Of a stretch of 64,000 nt of DNA, positions 26,195-34,124 are shown piece after piece. Positions within the stretch are counted from its first letter, which is position 1. Each line of letters starts with the position of its first letter. The translations under genes were made by a program, and so were the position numbers. The DNA comes from Jejuia sp. UBA6058 (GTDB lineage Bacteria; Bacteroidota; Bacteroidia; Flavobacteriales; Flavobacteriaceae), in contig DIYI01000009.1 in the NCBI GenBank assembly GCA_002428965.1, positions 124,001 through 188,000 of the forward strand. Reading direction: 5' to 3'. Under the pieces are notes generated by a model, which was given only the letters and a program-made list of their open reading frames with translations, ran no database searches and was not told the DNA's origin.

Positions 26195-27198
26195 AAAGAG
26201 GCTACAAAGTCTAACACCTCCTTGTTAAACACTTCACTTTCAGAAATTGAAACTTCAATTGGCAAGTAGAACAATTTATCTTCCAAAGCTTCGTACTGTT
26301 TTAAGCGCATAAAATCTTTCTCCGTAGTTAGTATTAAAGATTTAGAATTTAAATCCTTAACATCTTGAGAAGAAAATTCATAATGATCAGGGAAAAGCAT
26401 ATGCTCAAATTGTTTACCCTCCGTTCTTAAATAGTTTACCAAGGTATCTGGATTAGCTATACCTGTAATCAAAGTGAAATTGTTTAAATCAGATAAATTA
26501 CATTCCCTACCAGAAGAAATAATTGTTTTTGAATATGAAATGGAACTAAAAAAAACCTTTTGTCCAAGCTGAGGCTTTATCCGACTTATAAACTTAGCTT
26601 TTTCGCTTTCACTAATATCAGTAGGACATTTAGTTACCACTATAACATTAGCACGTTTATAACCCATTCGCGGTTCACGTAAATCGCCAGTTGGCAATAT
26701 TATATCTTTAAAAAATGGATTAGCGTAGGTGGTTAATAAAATTTTGAAACCTGCTTTTATTTTTCGGTGTTGAAACGCATCATCCAAAAGGATAATCTCA
26801 GGAGGAGTTTTCAAATTAGTCAACTTTGAAACACCATTAACCCGATTACTATCCACTGCAACTTGAAGAGTATCACCAAACTTGGTATAAAACTGAAAAG
26901 GTTCATCTCCCAAATCTTCAACTTTAGTGGTTTTAGAAGCCATTTGAAAACCTTTTGTTTTTCGCTTATAGCCTCTACTTAGAGTAGCTACTTTGTAGTT
27001 ATCCTGTAATAGATTCACCAAATATTCAATCATTGGTGTTTTGCCTGTACCACCTACACTTAAATTCCCTACACAAATTATTGGTAAATTAAAAGAAGTA
27101 GATGTTTTGATTCCCGAATCATACAGCAAGTTTCTAAACCAAGTAATTATCCAATATATAGGTATAACAGGAAATAATATTTTTCTTAGCAGATTCAC
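26191..27198 (-). CDS. lpxK: Tetraacyldisaccharide 4'-kinase
   Basis: A 335-residue inner-membrane kinase phosphorylating the lipid A disaccharide at position 4', a step of the Raetz pathway. The N-terminal membrane helix (LRKILFPVIPIYWIITWFRN) precedes a P-loop, CVGNLSVGGTGKTPM, and the conserved ILLDDAFQHRKI and TGDLREP motifs. Other lipid A genes are not adjacent. Its 3' end overlaps the 3' end of the hybrid kinase, which leaves no room for a terminator between the two convergent genes. Confidence 0.95.
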   Translation of the reverse strand: MNLLRKILFPVIPIYWIITWFRNLLYDSGIKTSTSFNLPIICVGNLSVGGTGKTPMIEYLVNLLQDNYKVATLSRGYKRKTKGFQMASKTTKVEDLGDEPFQFYTKFGDTLQVAVDSNRVNGVSKLTNLKTPPEIILLDDAFQHRKIKAGFKILLTTYANPFFKDIILPTGDLREPRMGYKRANVIVVTKCPTDISESEKAKFISRIKPQLGQKVFFSSISYSKTIISSGRECNLSDLNNFTLITGIANPDTLVNYLRTEGKQFEHMLFPDHYEFSSQDVKDLNSKSLILTTEKDFMRLKQYEALEDKLFYLPIEVSISESEVFNKEVLDFVASF

Positions 27199-27217
27199 GT
27201 AACGAATGTAATTATTT

Positions 27218-27225
27218 TATATTTG
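27218..27225 (+). promoter_or_regulatory. Minus-7 promoter box for the Nif3-like gene
   Basis: TATATTTG in the divergent region with lpxK, 19 bp before the ATG at 27245. Confidence 0.4.
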
Positions 27226-27244
27226 AATTTAAACCTTGCCAACT

Positions 27245-28339
27245 ATGATTATTCAAGACGTTATAAATCATCTGGAAACACTTGCACCGTTATCATATGC
27301 CGAAGATTTTGATAATGTTGGACTTCTAGTCGGCGATAAAACCAAAGAGGTAAGTGGCGTTTTAGTAACACTCGACACCTTGGAAAGTGTTGTAGATGAA
27401 GCTATTGCCAAAAAATGCAATCTTATAGTAAGTTTTCACCCAATTATTTTTAAAGGCTTAAAAAAGTTAACAGGAAAAACGTATGTAGAGCGCGTAGTTA
27501 TAAAAGCAATACAACATGAGATAGCCATTTATAGCATGCATACCGCCTTAGACAATGCTTTTAATGGTGTAAACGGTATGATTTGCGAAACATTAGGTCT
27601 TCAAAATAGAAACATACTTATTCCCCAAGCCAATACAATAAAAAAGCTAACAACTTACGTTCCCAATGCCGAGGTCGAAACATTAAGAACTGCTCTGTTT
27701 AATGCTGGCGCTGGAAGTATAGGCAACTATAGTAATTGCAGTTTTAATTCAGAAGGTTATGGCACCTTTAGAGGTAATGAAGCTGCCTCACCAACTATTG
27801 GAACTAAAGGTGAAACGCATACCGAGGAGGAAACAAAAATCTCTGTTATTTTTCAAAAGCATTTAGAGTCTAAAATATTGCATACGCTTTTCAACACGCA
27901 TTCTTATGAAGAAGTGGCTTATGAAATCGTAACTATTGAAAATAAGAACCAACATATCGGCATAGGAATGGTTGGTGAACTACAAAACGTGTTTTCGGAA
28001 CAAGATTTTATGGCATACGTCAAAGCTAAATTTAATTCTGGGTGCATTCGGTATTCCAAATTATTAGAAAAGTCTGTAAAAAAAGTTGCCGTTCTAGGTG
28101 GTTCTGGTAGTTTTGCAATTGGTGCTGCCATAGCTTCTGGTGCTGATGTATTTATAACTGCGGACTTAAAGTATCACGACTTTTTTGCGGCTGAAAATAA
28201 GATACTTCTTTTAGACGTTGGGCACTACGAAAGTGAGCAATTCACAAAAAACCTTTTAGTAGAGCATCTTATGAAAAAATTTACTAATTTTGCAATCATT
28301 TTATCGAAGACAAACACCAATCCTGTTAAGTATTTTTAA
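27245..28339 (+). CDS. Nif3-like dinuclear metal centre protein
   Basis: A 364-residue member of the NIF3/YbgI/DUF34 family. Start chosen at ATG 27245 (MIIQDVINHLE), since a TTG nine bases upstream has no support. Dimetal ligands appear in FDNVGLLVGD, IVSFHPIIFKGLK (His), YSMHTALDNAFNGVN (His and Asp), and the C-terminal LLDVGHYESEQF (His, Glu). The central insert (about 130-235) is the PII-like domain found in longer members. The family forms a hexameric ring; the label GTP cyclohydrolase type 2 often used for it is poorly supported. It precedes the coiled-coil protein gene by 3 bp, a pairing seen in many bacteria. Confidence 0.9.
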   Translation: MIIQDVINHLETLAPLSYAEDFDNVGLLVGDKTKEVSGVLVTLDTLESVVDEAIAKKCNLIVSFHPIIFKGLKKLTGKTYVERVVIKAIQHEIAIYSMHTALDNAFNGVNGMICETLGLQNRNILIPQANTIKKLTTYVPNAEVETLRTALFNAGAGSIGNYSNCSFNSEGYGTFRGNEAASPTIGTKGETHTEEETKISVIFQKHLESKILHTLFNTHSYEEVAYEIVTIENKNQHIGIGMVGELQNVFSEQDFMAYVKAKFNSGCIRYSKLLEKSVKKVAVLGGSGSFAIGAAIASGADVFITADLKYHDFFAAENKILLLDVGHYESEQFTKNLLVEHLMKKFTNFAIILSKTNTNPVKYF

Positions 28340-28342
28340 AGT

Positions 28343-29122
28343 ATGGCTAAAAAGAAAGAAGTTAGTGTAGAAGAGCGTTTAAGAGCCCTTTACGATTTAC
28401 AACTTATAGATTCTCGTATTGATGAAATTAGAAACGTTCGCGGAGAATTGCCTTTAGAAGTAAGAGATTTAGAAGATGAAGTTGCTGGATTAAACATTAG
28501 ATTGGATAAACTTGTGAATGACCTTGCTGTAATTGACAATGATATTTCATCTAGAAAAAACCTAATTGAAGAATCTAAAGCACTTATAAAGAAGTACGGA
28601 GAACAACAAAAAAATGTTAGAAATAACAGAGAGTTCAACTCGCTTTCTAAGGAAGTAGAATTTCAAGAATTAGAAATTCAGTTAGCCGAAAAACACATAA
28701 AAGAATTTAAGGCGCAAATAGAGCAAAAGAAAGAAGTCATTTCTGCAACAAAAGATCAATTAAAAGAGCGTGAAACACACTTAAAACACAAAAAAGGTGA
28801 GTTAGACGCTATTTTAGCTGAAACTGAAAAAGAAGAGCAAACTTTACTTGACAAATCTGAAGAGTACAAAACTCAAATTGAAGATAGATTGGTTGCCGCG
28901 TACGAACGTATTCGTAAAAACGTTAAAAACGGTTTAGCTGTAGTACCTATAGAAAGAGGTGCTTCAGGAGGTTCTTTCTTTACCATTCCTCCTCAAATTC
29001 AAGTAGAAATTGCTTCTCGTAAAAAAGTGATTACTGATGAACACAGTGGTAGAATCTTAGTTGATGCCGTTTTAGCAGAAGAGCAAAAAGAAAAAATGGA
29101 AAAGTTATTTGCTAAACTGTAA
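28343..29122 (+). CDS. Coiled-coil protein of the DUF164/C4 zinc-ribbon family with cysteine-less ribbon
   Basis: A 259-residue cytosolic protein. Residues 10-190 form a long charged coiled-coil hairpin. The C-terminal end is the position of the family's four-cysteine zinc ribbon; relatives have a CxxC before and a CxxC-GRIL after, but here the segments read ERGASGGSFFTIPPQ and TDEHSGRILVD, so each Cys is replaced by Ser or Asp. The whole protein contains no Cys. The fold may persist without zinc. It is coupled to the Nif3-like gene (3 bp apart), as in other phyla. Function unknown; followed by a terminator. Confidence 0.88.
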   Translation: MAKKKEVSVEERLRALYDLQLIDSRIDEIRNVRGELPLEVRDLEDEVAGLNIRLDKLVNDLAVIDNDISSRKNLIEESKALIKKYGEQQKNVRNNREFNSLSKEVEFQELEIQLAEKHIKEFKAQIEQKKEVISATKDQLKERETHLKHKKGELDAILAETEKEEQTLLDKSEEYKTQIEDRLVAAYERIRKNVKNGLAVVPIERGASGGSFFTIPPQIQVEIASRKKVITDEHSGRILVDAVLAEEQKEKMEKLFAKL

Positions 29123-29145
29123 GTAACTAAACATAAAGTAAATTA

Positions 29146-29172
29146 GAGCCTTCAATTTTTTGAAGGCTTTTT
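29146..29172 (+). terminator. Intrinsic terminator after the Nif3/coiled-coil pair
   Basis: AGCCTTCA (29147-29154) pairs with TGAAGGCT (29161-29168) and is followed by seven T residues. Confidence 0.85.
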
Positions 29173-29244
29173 TATTTAAGAAACTTTCACATTTTCTAAT
29201 ATAAGGTTTCGTATTTTTAGACGTCCATTAGAAAAAGAAAACAT

Positions 29245-29901
29245 ATGAGAAATTTAATTACCCTGTTAGTTATAACAGTAGCTTTCAGTTGCCAAAACAC
29301 CGCGCAAACGAATAAAAAACAACTAGACGTCATAAATGCAAAACCTGTTGAAGTTCCCATAAAAAAAGGAAAAGCCAAAGCATATTTTGCAAGTGGATGC
29401 TTTTGGTGTGTTGAAGCTGTTTATGAGAGTATTAAAGGTGTAGATGAAGTAATTAATGGGTATTCTGGTGGCTATACAGATAATCCAACATATCAAGCTA
29501 GTAATACGGGAAGAACAGGACACGCTGAGGCTGTAGAGGTTATTTACGACCCAAAAGTGGTAAGTTTTGAAACTTTAGTTGATGCGTATTTTGCATCGCA
29601 AAATCCAACCCAAGTTAACGGACAAGGCCCTGATAAAGGATCGCAGTATCGTTCCATCATTTTTTATCAAAATGATGTCCAAAAGAAAATTATTTTAGAA
29701 AAAAAAGAAACACTAGCAAAAAAACTAGATGCGAAAATTGCCGCTGAAGTGTACCCATTTCAAAAGTTTTGGTTTGCGGAGGATTATCATCAAAATTATG
29801 AACGTTTACATCCAAATAACGGCTACATCCGTAATGTTTCCATTCCAAGACTAAAGCGTTTTCAGGCTAAGTTTCCAAAAGAATTATTAAAGGAACATTA
29901 A
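29245..29901 (+). CDS. msrA: Peptide-methionine (S)-S-oxide reductase, lipoprotein form
   Basis: A 218-residue MsrA. The catalytic motif SGCFWCVEAVYE gives the nucleophile Cys52 with Cys55, followed by GYSGGYTDNPTYQ and GRTGHAEAVEV, all typical. An N-terminal lipobox (VAFSC, Cys16) means it is anchored outside the cytoplasm, where it would repair oxidised methionines in envelope proteins using an unknown reductant; the usual C-terminal resolving Cys is not evident. No MsrB domain is fused or adjacent. Single gene between two terminators. Confidence 0.93.
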   Translation: MRNLITLLVITVAFSCQNTAQTNKKQLDVINAKPVEVPIKKGKAKAYFASGCFWCVEAVYESIKGVDEVINGYSGGYTDNPTYQASNTGRTGHAEAVEVIYDPKVVSFETLVDAYFASQNPTQVNGQGPDKGSQYRSIIFYQNDVQKKIILEKKETLAKKLDAKIAAEVYPFQKFWFAEDYHQNYERLHPNNGYIRNVSIPRLKRFQAKFPKELLKEH

Positions 29902-29930
29902 AAACCATAGAATAGTTTTGAAATTAAAGT

Positions 29931-29967
29931 ATACAAAGTGGCTTGGGTAATCCAAGCCATTTTGTAT
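29931..29967 (+). terminator. Intrinsic terminator after msrA
   Basis: TGGCTTGG (29939-29946) and CCAAGCCA (29952-29959) pair around GTAAT; the stem extends outward (ATACAAA with TTTGTAT, one mismatch) into a T-rich tail. Confidence 0.75.
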
Positions 29968-30031
29968 TTTTATTTTTGTATAAATTTTCAAACAATTCAT
30001 ATATTATAAGTTTCTAACTAAAAAACTCATT

Positions 30032-30766
30032 TTGAATTTTCAAATAAGTCTTATCAAACTACAAACACTATTTCTTCTTTTGTTATCCAGCGTTACTTTT
30101 TCACAAAAAAAAGAATATAACTTTGATTACTTATTAAAGTATGAAATAACCTATTTTAAAGATTCTATTAAAATAAAAGACCGTAACTTTTGGAAAAATG
30201 ATACTGTGTTTAAAAAATATTATTTCACAAATTCCAAACAGAATAATTATTTGGCATCAATTACTGAATTAGATAATCTTTATTACAAATTAATTTTTGT
30301 TGATATAGATGGTGTGTATTCCAGTGTAAATATTTCAAAGTCCAATTTAAACAATGCTGAAACGTTAAACATAGAATGTTTTTATGTAAATAGATATCAC
30401 CATCATTTTGAAATCCTAACAAAAGATTATGAGTTTTTTGAACTTAATGACACAATAATCGATGGTAAATCATTGTCCAGATATAAAATGGAATCTAACA
30501 ATCCTAGGAAAACAAAACGAAAAAAGTTAGGAACTCAATACTATATTTTTGCTGATAGCACATCGTTTCATTCCCCTTTACTAACACACCCTACTGCCTA
30601 TGAAGAATGGAAAAAAGAAAAAAGCCTACCTAATGGCCTATTTTTAGAAAAATATTTTGTGGACTATTATGGACAGCTCCATTCTAAACAACGACTATTG
30701 GGGTATTGGAAAATTGACAAAAAAGTGGTTATTGATAAAGACTGCGATTATACTGAGAAAAAATAG
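30032..30766 (+). CDS. Secreted protein of unknown function
   Basis: A 244-residue protein with a signal peptide (LQTLFLLLLSSVTFSQ) and a start at TTG 30032; no ATG is available near the signal. The mature part is rich in Tyr, Lys and Asp and looks mostly beta-sheet, with FDYLLKYEITYF near the N-terminus and a C-terminal FVDYYGQLHSKQRLLGYWKI. I see no catalytic motif. The pattern of a small secreted Bacteroidetes protein beginning with an opening beta strand is loosely like GLPGLI-type proteins, but that is not a firm match. It stands alone, converging on the methyltransferase gene. Confidence 0.65.
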   Translation: MNFQISLIKLQTLFLLLLSSVTFSQKKEYNFDYLLKYEITYFKDSIKIKDRNFWKNDTVFKKYYFTNSKQNNYLASITELDNLYYKLIFVDIDGVYSSVNISKSNLNNAETLNIECFYVNRYHHHFEILTKDYEFFELNDTIIDGKSLSRYKMESNNPRKTKRKKLGTQYYIFADSTSFHSPLLTHPTAYEEWKKEKSLPNGLFLEKYFVDYYGQLHSKQRLLGYWKIDKKVVIDKDCDYTEKK

Positions 30767-30801
30767 CTTCATTCTAAAATTCAAACGCAATTCTTGTGAA
30801 A

Positions 30802-31602
30802 CTAAATTTTCACTGTCTTCAAAGTAAAAATCAAAGGATATAGTTTATCCTTAGTCACATACATTCCAGACTCTGTTTTTATCAAATTTGACAATACATT
30901 ATAGGGGCTTTCATCATATTCTTTTAAATATTCAATATGTAAACCAGCTTCTGTTAAGGCGGAAACCACTTCACCTAAACCATGATTCCAGCCATATTCT
31001 CTACTTACCATTTTTGAGTCTTCATCTGCATAAGTACCTTCATATTCCTCATAAATCACCTCATCCTGCATATAGCCATATTTCATTACTGGGGTATCCT
31101 CTAAATAATCAAACATCCAAACAATTGGGTGAAATTCTGCCATAAAAAATTTACCTCCAGATTTCAAACGTTCAGCAATCATTTTGCCCCAAGGCTTTAA
31201 ATCTGGCAACCAACCGATGACACCGTAACTTGTAAAAACAATATCAAATTGTTGTTTCACATACTCTGAAGTGTCCAAAACATTACAGCACACAAATTCG
31301 GCATCCAACTCTAGCTCTTCATTTAATTGTTTGGCAACTTTAACACCTTCATCACTTAAATCCACGCCTGTACATTTTGCTCCTAGCCTGCTCCAACTCA
31401 AGGTGTCTTGTCCAAAATGACATTGTAAATGTAACAACGACTTCCCTGAAACATCACCCAAGGCCTTTAATTCATATGGCATTAAAGAAGATTTCCCTTT
31501 TTTAAAGGCTTGCATATCATACATATCACTTTGGGAATGCACTTTTACCTTTTCATTCCAAGTGGCCTTATTGGTCTCAAAAAAATCTTTGTTTTCGCTC
31601 AT
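30802..31602 (-). CDS. Class I SAM-dependent methyltransferase
   Basis: A 266-residue cytosolic methyltransferase with the SAM-binding Rossmann motifs LHLQCHFGQDTLSWSRLG (motif I), TGVDLSDEGV (motif II), DIVFTSYGVIGW and a post-motif glycine-rich AERLKSGGKFFMAEF. The C-terminal half is an added substrate cap. The substrate is unknown. It follows the AraC regulator by 2 bp and thus probably belongs to a minus-strand transcript SDR-AraC-methyltransferase. Confidence 0.88.
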   Translation of the reverse strand: MSENKDFFETNKATWNEKVKVHSQSDMYDMQAFKKGKSSLMPYELKALGDVSGKSLLHLQCHFGQDTLSWSRLGAKCTGVDLSDEGVKVAKQLNEELELDAEFVCCNVLDTSEYVKQQFDIVFTSYGVIGWLPDLKPWGKMIAERLKSGGKFFMAEFHPIVWMFDYLEDTPVMKYGYMQDEVIYEEYEGTYADEDSKMVSREYGWNHGLGEVVSALTEAGLHIEYLKEYDESPYNVLSNLIKTESGMYVTKDKLYPLIFTLKTVKI

Positions 31603-31604
31603 TA

Positions 31605-32525
31605 CTAGTTAAACGTTTTTCTAAACTCCAATGGAGACATTTCAGTTTTATTTTTGAATAGCTTTGTGAAAGACGCTGGTCGTTCAAACCCAAAACTATA
31701 AGCTATTTCGCTAACAGACAAATGTGTAGTGGATAATTGTTCTTTAGCCTTTTGTATTAGTTTTTCATGAATGTGTTGTTGCGTGCTTTGGCCTGTTACT
31801 TGTTTTAGAACACTCGTGAGATAATTTGGCGACAAATTTAAATAATCTGCCACCCAATGTACTGTTGGCAGGCCGTGATCTAAAATAAAATCTTGTTCAA
31901 AAGCTCTGTTTAAAGCATCTTCTAGCCTTTCAAGAATTTGATGGTTATTTACGTTTCGTGTGATGAATTGCCGTTCATAAAAGCGCTCCACATAACTAAA
32001 CAACAACTCCAATTGCGACACCACAATTTTCTGACTGAATTTGTCAATGTTAGATTGGTATTCACGCTCAATATTTTTGAGGATACCAATCATCATTTGT
32101 TCTTCTTTTTCAGAAAGAAATAATGCTTCATTTATGGCATAACCAAAAAACTCAAAGTGCTTTATATGTTTTGCCAGAGAAGTATTCCATAAAAAATCAG
32201 GATGAATCAACAACAACCAACCCGTAGGTTTCTTCTTCAAATTAGGATTATTTGCTAAACTCATCACCTGATTTGGCGCAATAAACGTCATGAGTCCTTC
32301 ATCAAAATCATACTCTTGCTGACCATAAAAAAACTTATAAGCCACATTTCGCTTTAAGCCCACCACATAATAATCCTGTATCCATCTTATCCCATCGATA
32401 TCATCTGGATATTGGATTTGAGTATAATCCACCAAACTGATTAGAGGATGTTCTGGCGAAGGCAAATTTGCAAACCTATGGTAATCACTAATCTTTTTAA
32501 AATGTAAGGTTTCTTTCATCTTCAT
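31605..32525 (-). CDS. AraC-family transcriptional regulator
   Basis: A 306-residue regulator. Residues 1-185 are a cupin-like sensor domain (YKFFYGQQEYDFDEGLMTF is typical of the arabinose-binding fold), and the last ~100 residues are two helix-turn-helix units, with VADYLNLSPNYLTSVLKQVTG and SEIAYSFGFERPASFTKLFKN. A start at 32519 is equally possible. It lies between an SDR gene upstream and a methyltransferase gene downstream, which it may regulate; such AraC plus SDR pairs are frequent in Flavobacteriaceae. The inducer is unknown. Confidence 0.92.
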   Translation of the reverse strand: MKMKETLHFKKISDYHRFANLPSPEHPLISLVDYTQIQYPDDIDGIRWIQDYYVVGLKRNVAYKFFYGQQEYDFDEGLMTFIAPNQVMSLANNPNLKKKPTGWLLLIHPDFLWNTSLAKHIKHFEFFGYAINEALFLSEKEEQMMIGILKNIEREYQSNIDKFSQKIVVSQLELLFSYVERFYERQFITRNVNNHQILERLEDALNRAFEQDFILDHGLPTVHWVADYLNLSPNYLTSVLKQVTGQSTQQHIHEKLIQKAKEQLSTTHLSVSEIAYSFGFERPASFTKLFKNKTEMSPLEFRKTFN

Positions 32526-32559
32526 AAATTTAGGAAAAAGAACTTAGAGACAATTATTT

Positions 32560-33315
32560 TTAAACTAACATCCCTCCTGACACTTCAATACGTTGCCCAT
32601 TGACCCAACCCGCTCTATCTGAGCATAAAAAGGCAACCACACCACCAATATCTTCAGCTTCTCCCACACGTCCTAAGGCCGTAATACTTGCAATGATTTT
32701 ACTTTTTTCTTCATTTCTATTGGCTCCAACGGCAAAATCTGTGGCAATAGCCCCAGGAGCCAATGTGTTCGCTGTTATTTTACGGCTTCCTAATTCTTTG
32801 GCCAAATAACGCGTGAATACTTCTATTGCGCCTTTCATAATCGCATAAGCGGACATTCCTGGAAGACTAAAACGTGCTAAACCACTGGACACATTGATGA
32901 TTTTTCCACCATCATTGATAAAAGGTAATGCTGTTTGGGTTAAAAAATAAGCGCTCTTTAAATGAATGTTCATCATCTCATCAAATTGTACCTCTGTTGT
33001 GTCAGCTATCATATTAAACGTTCCCGTACCTGCATTATTGACTAAAAAATCAAAGTTAGGGCTTCCATTCTCTTGCTTTAGATATCCTTTAGCCTTATCC
33101 ATGAATGCATAAGCGCTTTCAGGTTTATTAGCATCAAACGGAAAAGCCACCGCTTTTTGGCCTATCGCTTCAATTTCTTGAACAACCTCATTCGCTTTAT
33201 CAATATTACTGTGATAAGACAAAATAATATTTACGCCTTCTTTAGCAAGATTCATGGCCATATCTCGTCCTAAACCTCTACTTCCTCCTGTGATAATTGC
33301 TGTTTTTGTATTCAT
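32560..33315 (-). CDS. Short-chain dehydrogenase/reductase
   Basis: A 251-residue classical SDR using NAD(P)H. Motifs: IITGGSRGLGRDMAM (cofactor binding), FLVNNAGTG (NNAG), IINVSSG (catalytic Ser) and SAYAIMKGAIEVF (YxxxK catalytic pair), then the C-terminal GQRIEVSGG. Tetrameric enzymes of this length reduce oxo-groups or oxidise alcohols; the substrate here cannot be told. First gene of a group with the AraC regulator 34 bp downstream. Confidence 0.92.
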   Translation of the reverse strand: MNTKTAIITGGSRGLGRDMAMNLAKEGVNIILSYHSNIDKANEVVQEIEAIGQKAVAFPFDANKPESAYAFMDKAKGYLKQENGSPNFDFLVNNAGTGTFNMIADTTEVQFDEMMNIHLKSAYFLTQTALPFINDGGKIINVSSGLARFSLPGMSAYAIMKGAIEVFTRYLAKELGSRKITANTLAPGAIATDFAVGANRNEEKSKIIASITALGRVGEAEDIGGVVAFLCSDRAGWVNGQRIEVSGGMLV

Positions 33316-33450
33316 AATTTTCTGATTTAAAAGTTATGATACAAAGTTGCCCCATTAAAGGCACAGGTGCTTTTCCAAATCCATGAATCTCTTTTCCAAA
33401 TCAAAGTAAGATTATAAATTTTGGCACAACATTTGAAATTAAAATTATGG

Positions 33451-33501
33451 ATGAAAGGAAAACATCTAACCTACGACCAATATCGTATATTAAGTAAATA
33501 G
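33451..33501 (+). other. Short reading frame resembling an IS30 transposase N-terminus (possible remnant)
   Basis: The gap 33316-33588 (273 bp) has no credible gene. One tiny frame reads MKGKHLTYDQYRILSK then stops. KHLTxxQ-type starts are typical of IS30 transposases, so this may be a worn-out fragment. The match is only some ten residues and could be chance. Confidence 0.2.
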
Positions 33502-33531
33502 TTTTTTCCGCATACGCGTCTATATATATCT

Positions 33532-33562
33532 AAAGCGCTTCAATAATTAAATGAAGCGCTTT
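33532..33562. terminator. Hairpin terminator downstream of the Fe-S protein gene
   Basis: AAAGCGCTTCA (33532-33542) pairs perfectly with TGAAGCGCTTT (33552-33562). It is 26 bp beyond the stop of the minus-strand Fe-S gene. The plus-strand side has the better T-run (ATCTTTTT), so it may act both ways. Confidence 0.6.
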
Positions 33563-33588
33563 ATCTTTTTCTGGCAATTTTTTAGCGG

Positions 33589-34008
33589 TTAACCTTTAAA
33601 TTCTGCTTTTATATGTGCGCCATCGCAATAAGGTTTGTTACTAGATTGTCCGCATCTGCAAAAGGCCGTTGTTTTATTTTTTGTTTCTGAAGTACCATCC
33701 TTGGCAACCACATTTAGAGTGCCGTATACCAATAATGGTCCATTTTCAAGCACTTCCACTTTAGTTTCTAAGGTCTGCGAAGATTGATCTTTCTCATCAT
33801 TCATATAGTAACTTAAAGCACCTGAAGGACATTGCTTTACTTGATTTATGATGGCTTCCGTATCAGACGCATCAATTTTTATCCAAGGTCGTTCTTTAGG
33901 TTTAAACACATCACCTAACCCTTTAACACAAATTGCAGAATGGATGCACTTTTCAGCCTCCCAAACTACCGTGGTTTCTCCGTTTGAATACTCTTTTATT
34001 TTCCCCAT
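33589..34008 (-). CDS. Fe-S protein: YjdI-like divergent ferredoxin domain fused to CDGSH domain
   Basis: A 139-residue two-module protein. Residues 10-70 are a divergent 4Fe-4S mono-cluster domain (VWEAEKCIHSAICVKGL and VKQCPSGALSY), as in E. coli YjdI. Residues 90-135 hold a CDGSH-type zinc-finger-like motif, FCRCGQSSNKPYCDGAH, giving three Cys and one His that bind a 2Fe-2S cluster. Such proteins are electron or cluster carriers; exact function unknown. It is divergent from kynU, 116 bp apart, and kynurenine monooxygenase and the dioxygenase nearby need electrons or iron, but the link is only positional. Confidence 0.88.
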   Translation of the reverse strand: MGKIKEYSNGETTVVWEAEKCIHSAICVKGLGDVFKPKERPWIKIDASDTEAIINQVKQCPSGALSYYMNDEKDQSSQTLETKVEVLENGPLLVYGTLNVVAKDGTSETKNKTTAFCRCGQSSNKPYCDGAHIKAEFKG

Positions 34009-34070
34009 AGCTTTTAGTTTCCTTTAAAGATACAAAAATTTCATAGAGACTTCAGACGAAGTTTTTAAGC

Positions 34071-34101
34071 TTTATTTCTAAAGTTATATTGTTTATTTTT
34101 G
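34071..34101 (+). promoter_or_regulatory. Promoter of the kynurenine operon
   Basis: TTTA (34071-34074, one mismatch to TTTG), 19 bp, then TATTTTTG (34094-34101). This fits the consensus spacing. It would start transcription near 34108, which argues for the kynU start at TTG 34125 rather than the upstream TTG at 34089. Confidence 0.5.
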
Positions 34102-34124
34102 TTAGAAACCGAAAACAAAATCCA

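Noticed and set aside
33451..33501. Calling an IS30 insertion sequence in 33316-33588
   Set aside because: Only ten or so residues match; no terminal repeats or further transposase pieces are visible. Kept as a low-confidence remnant.
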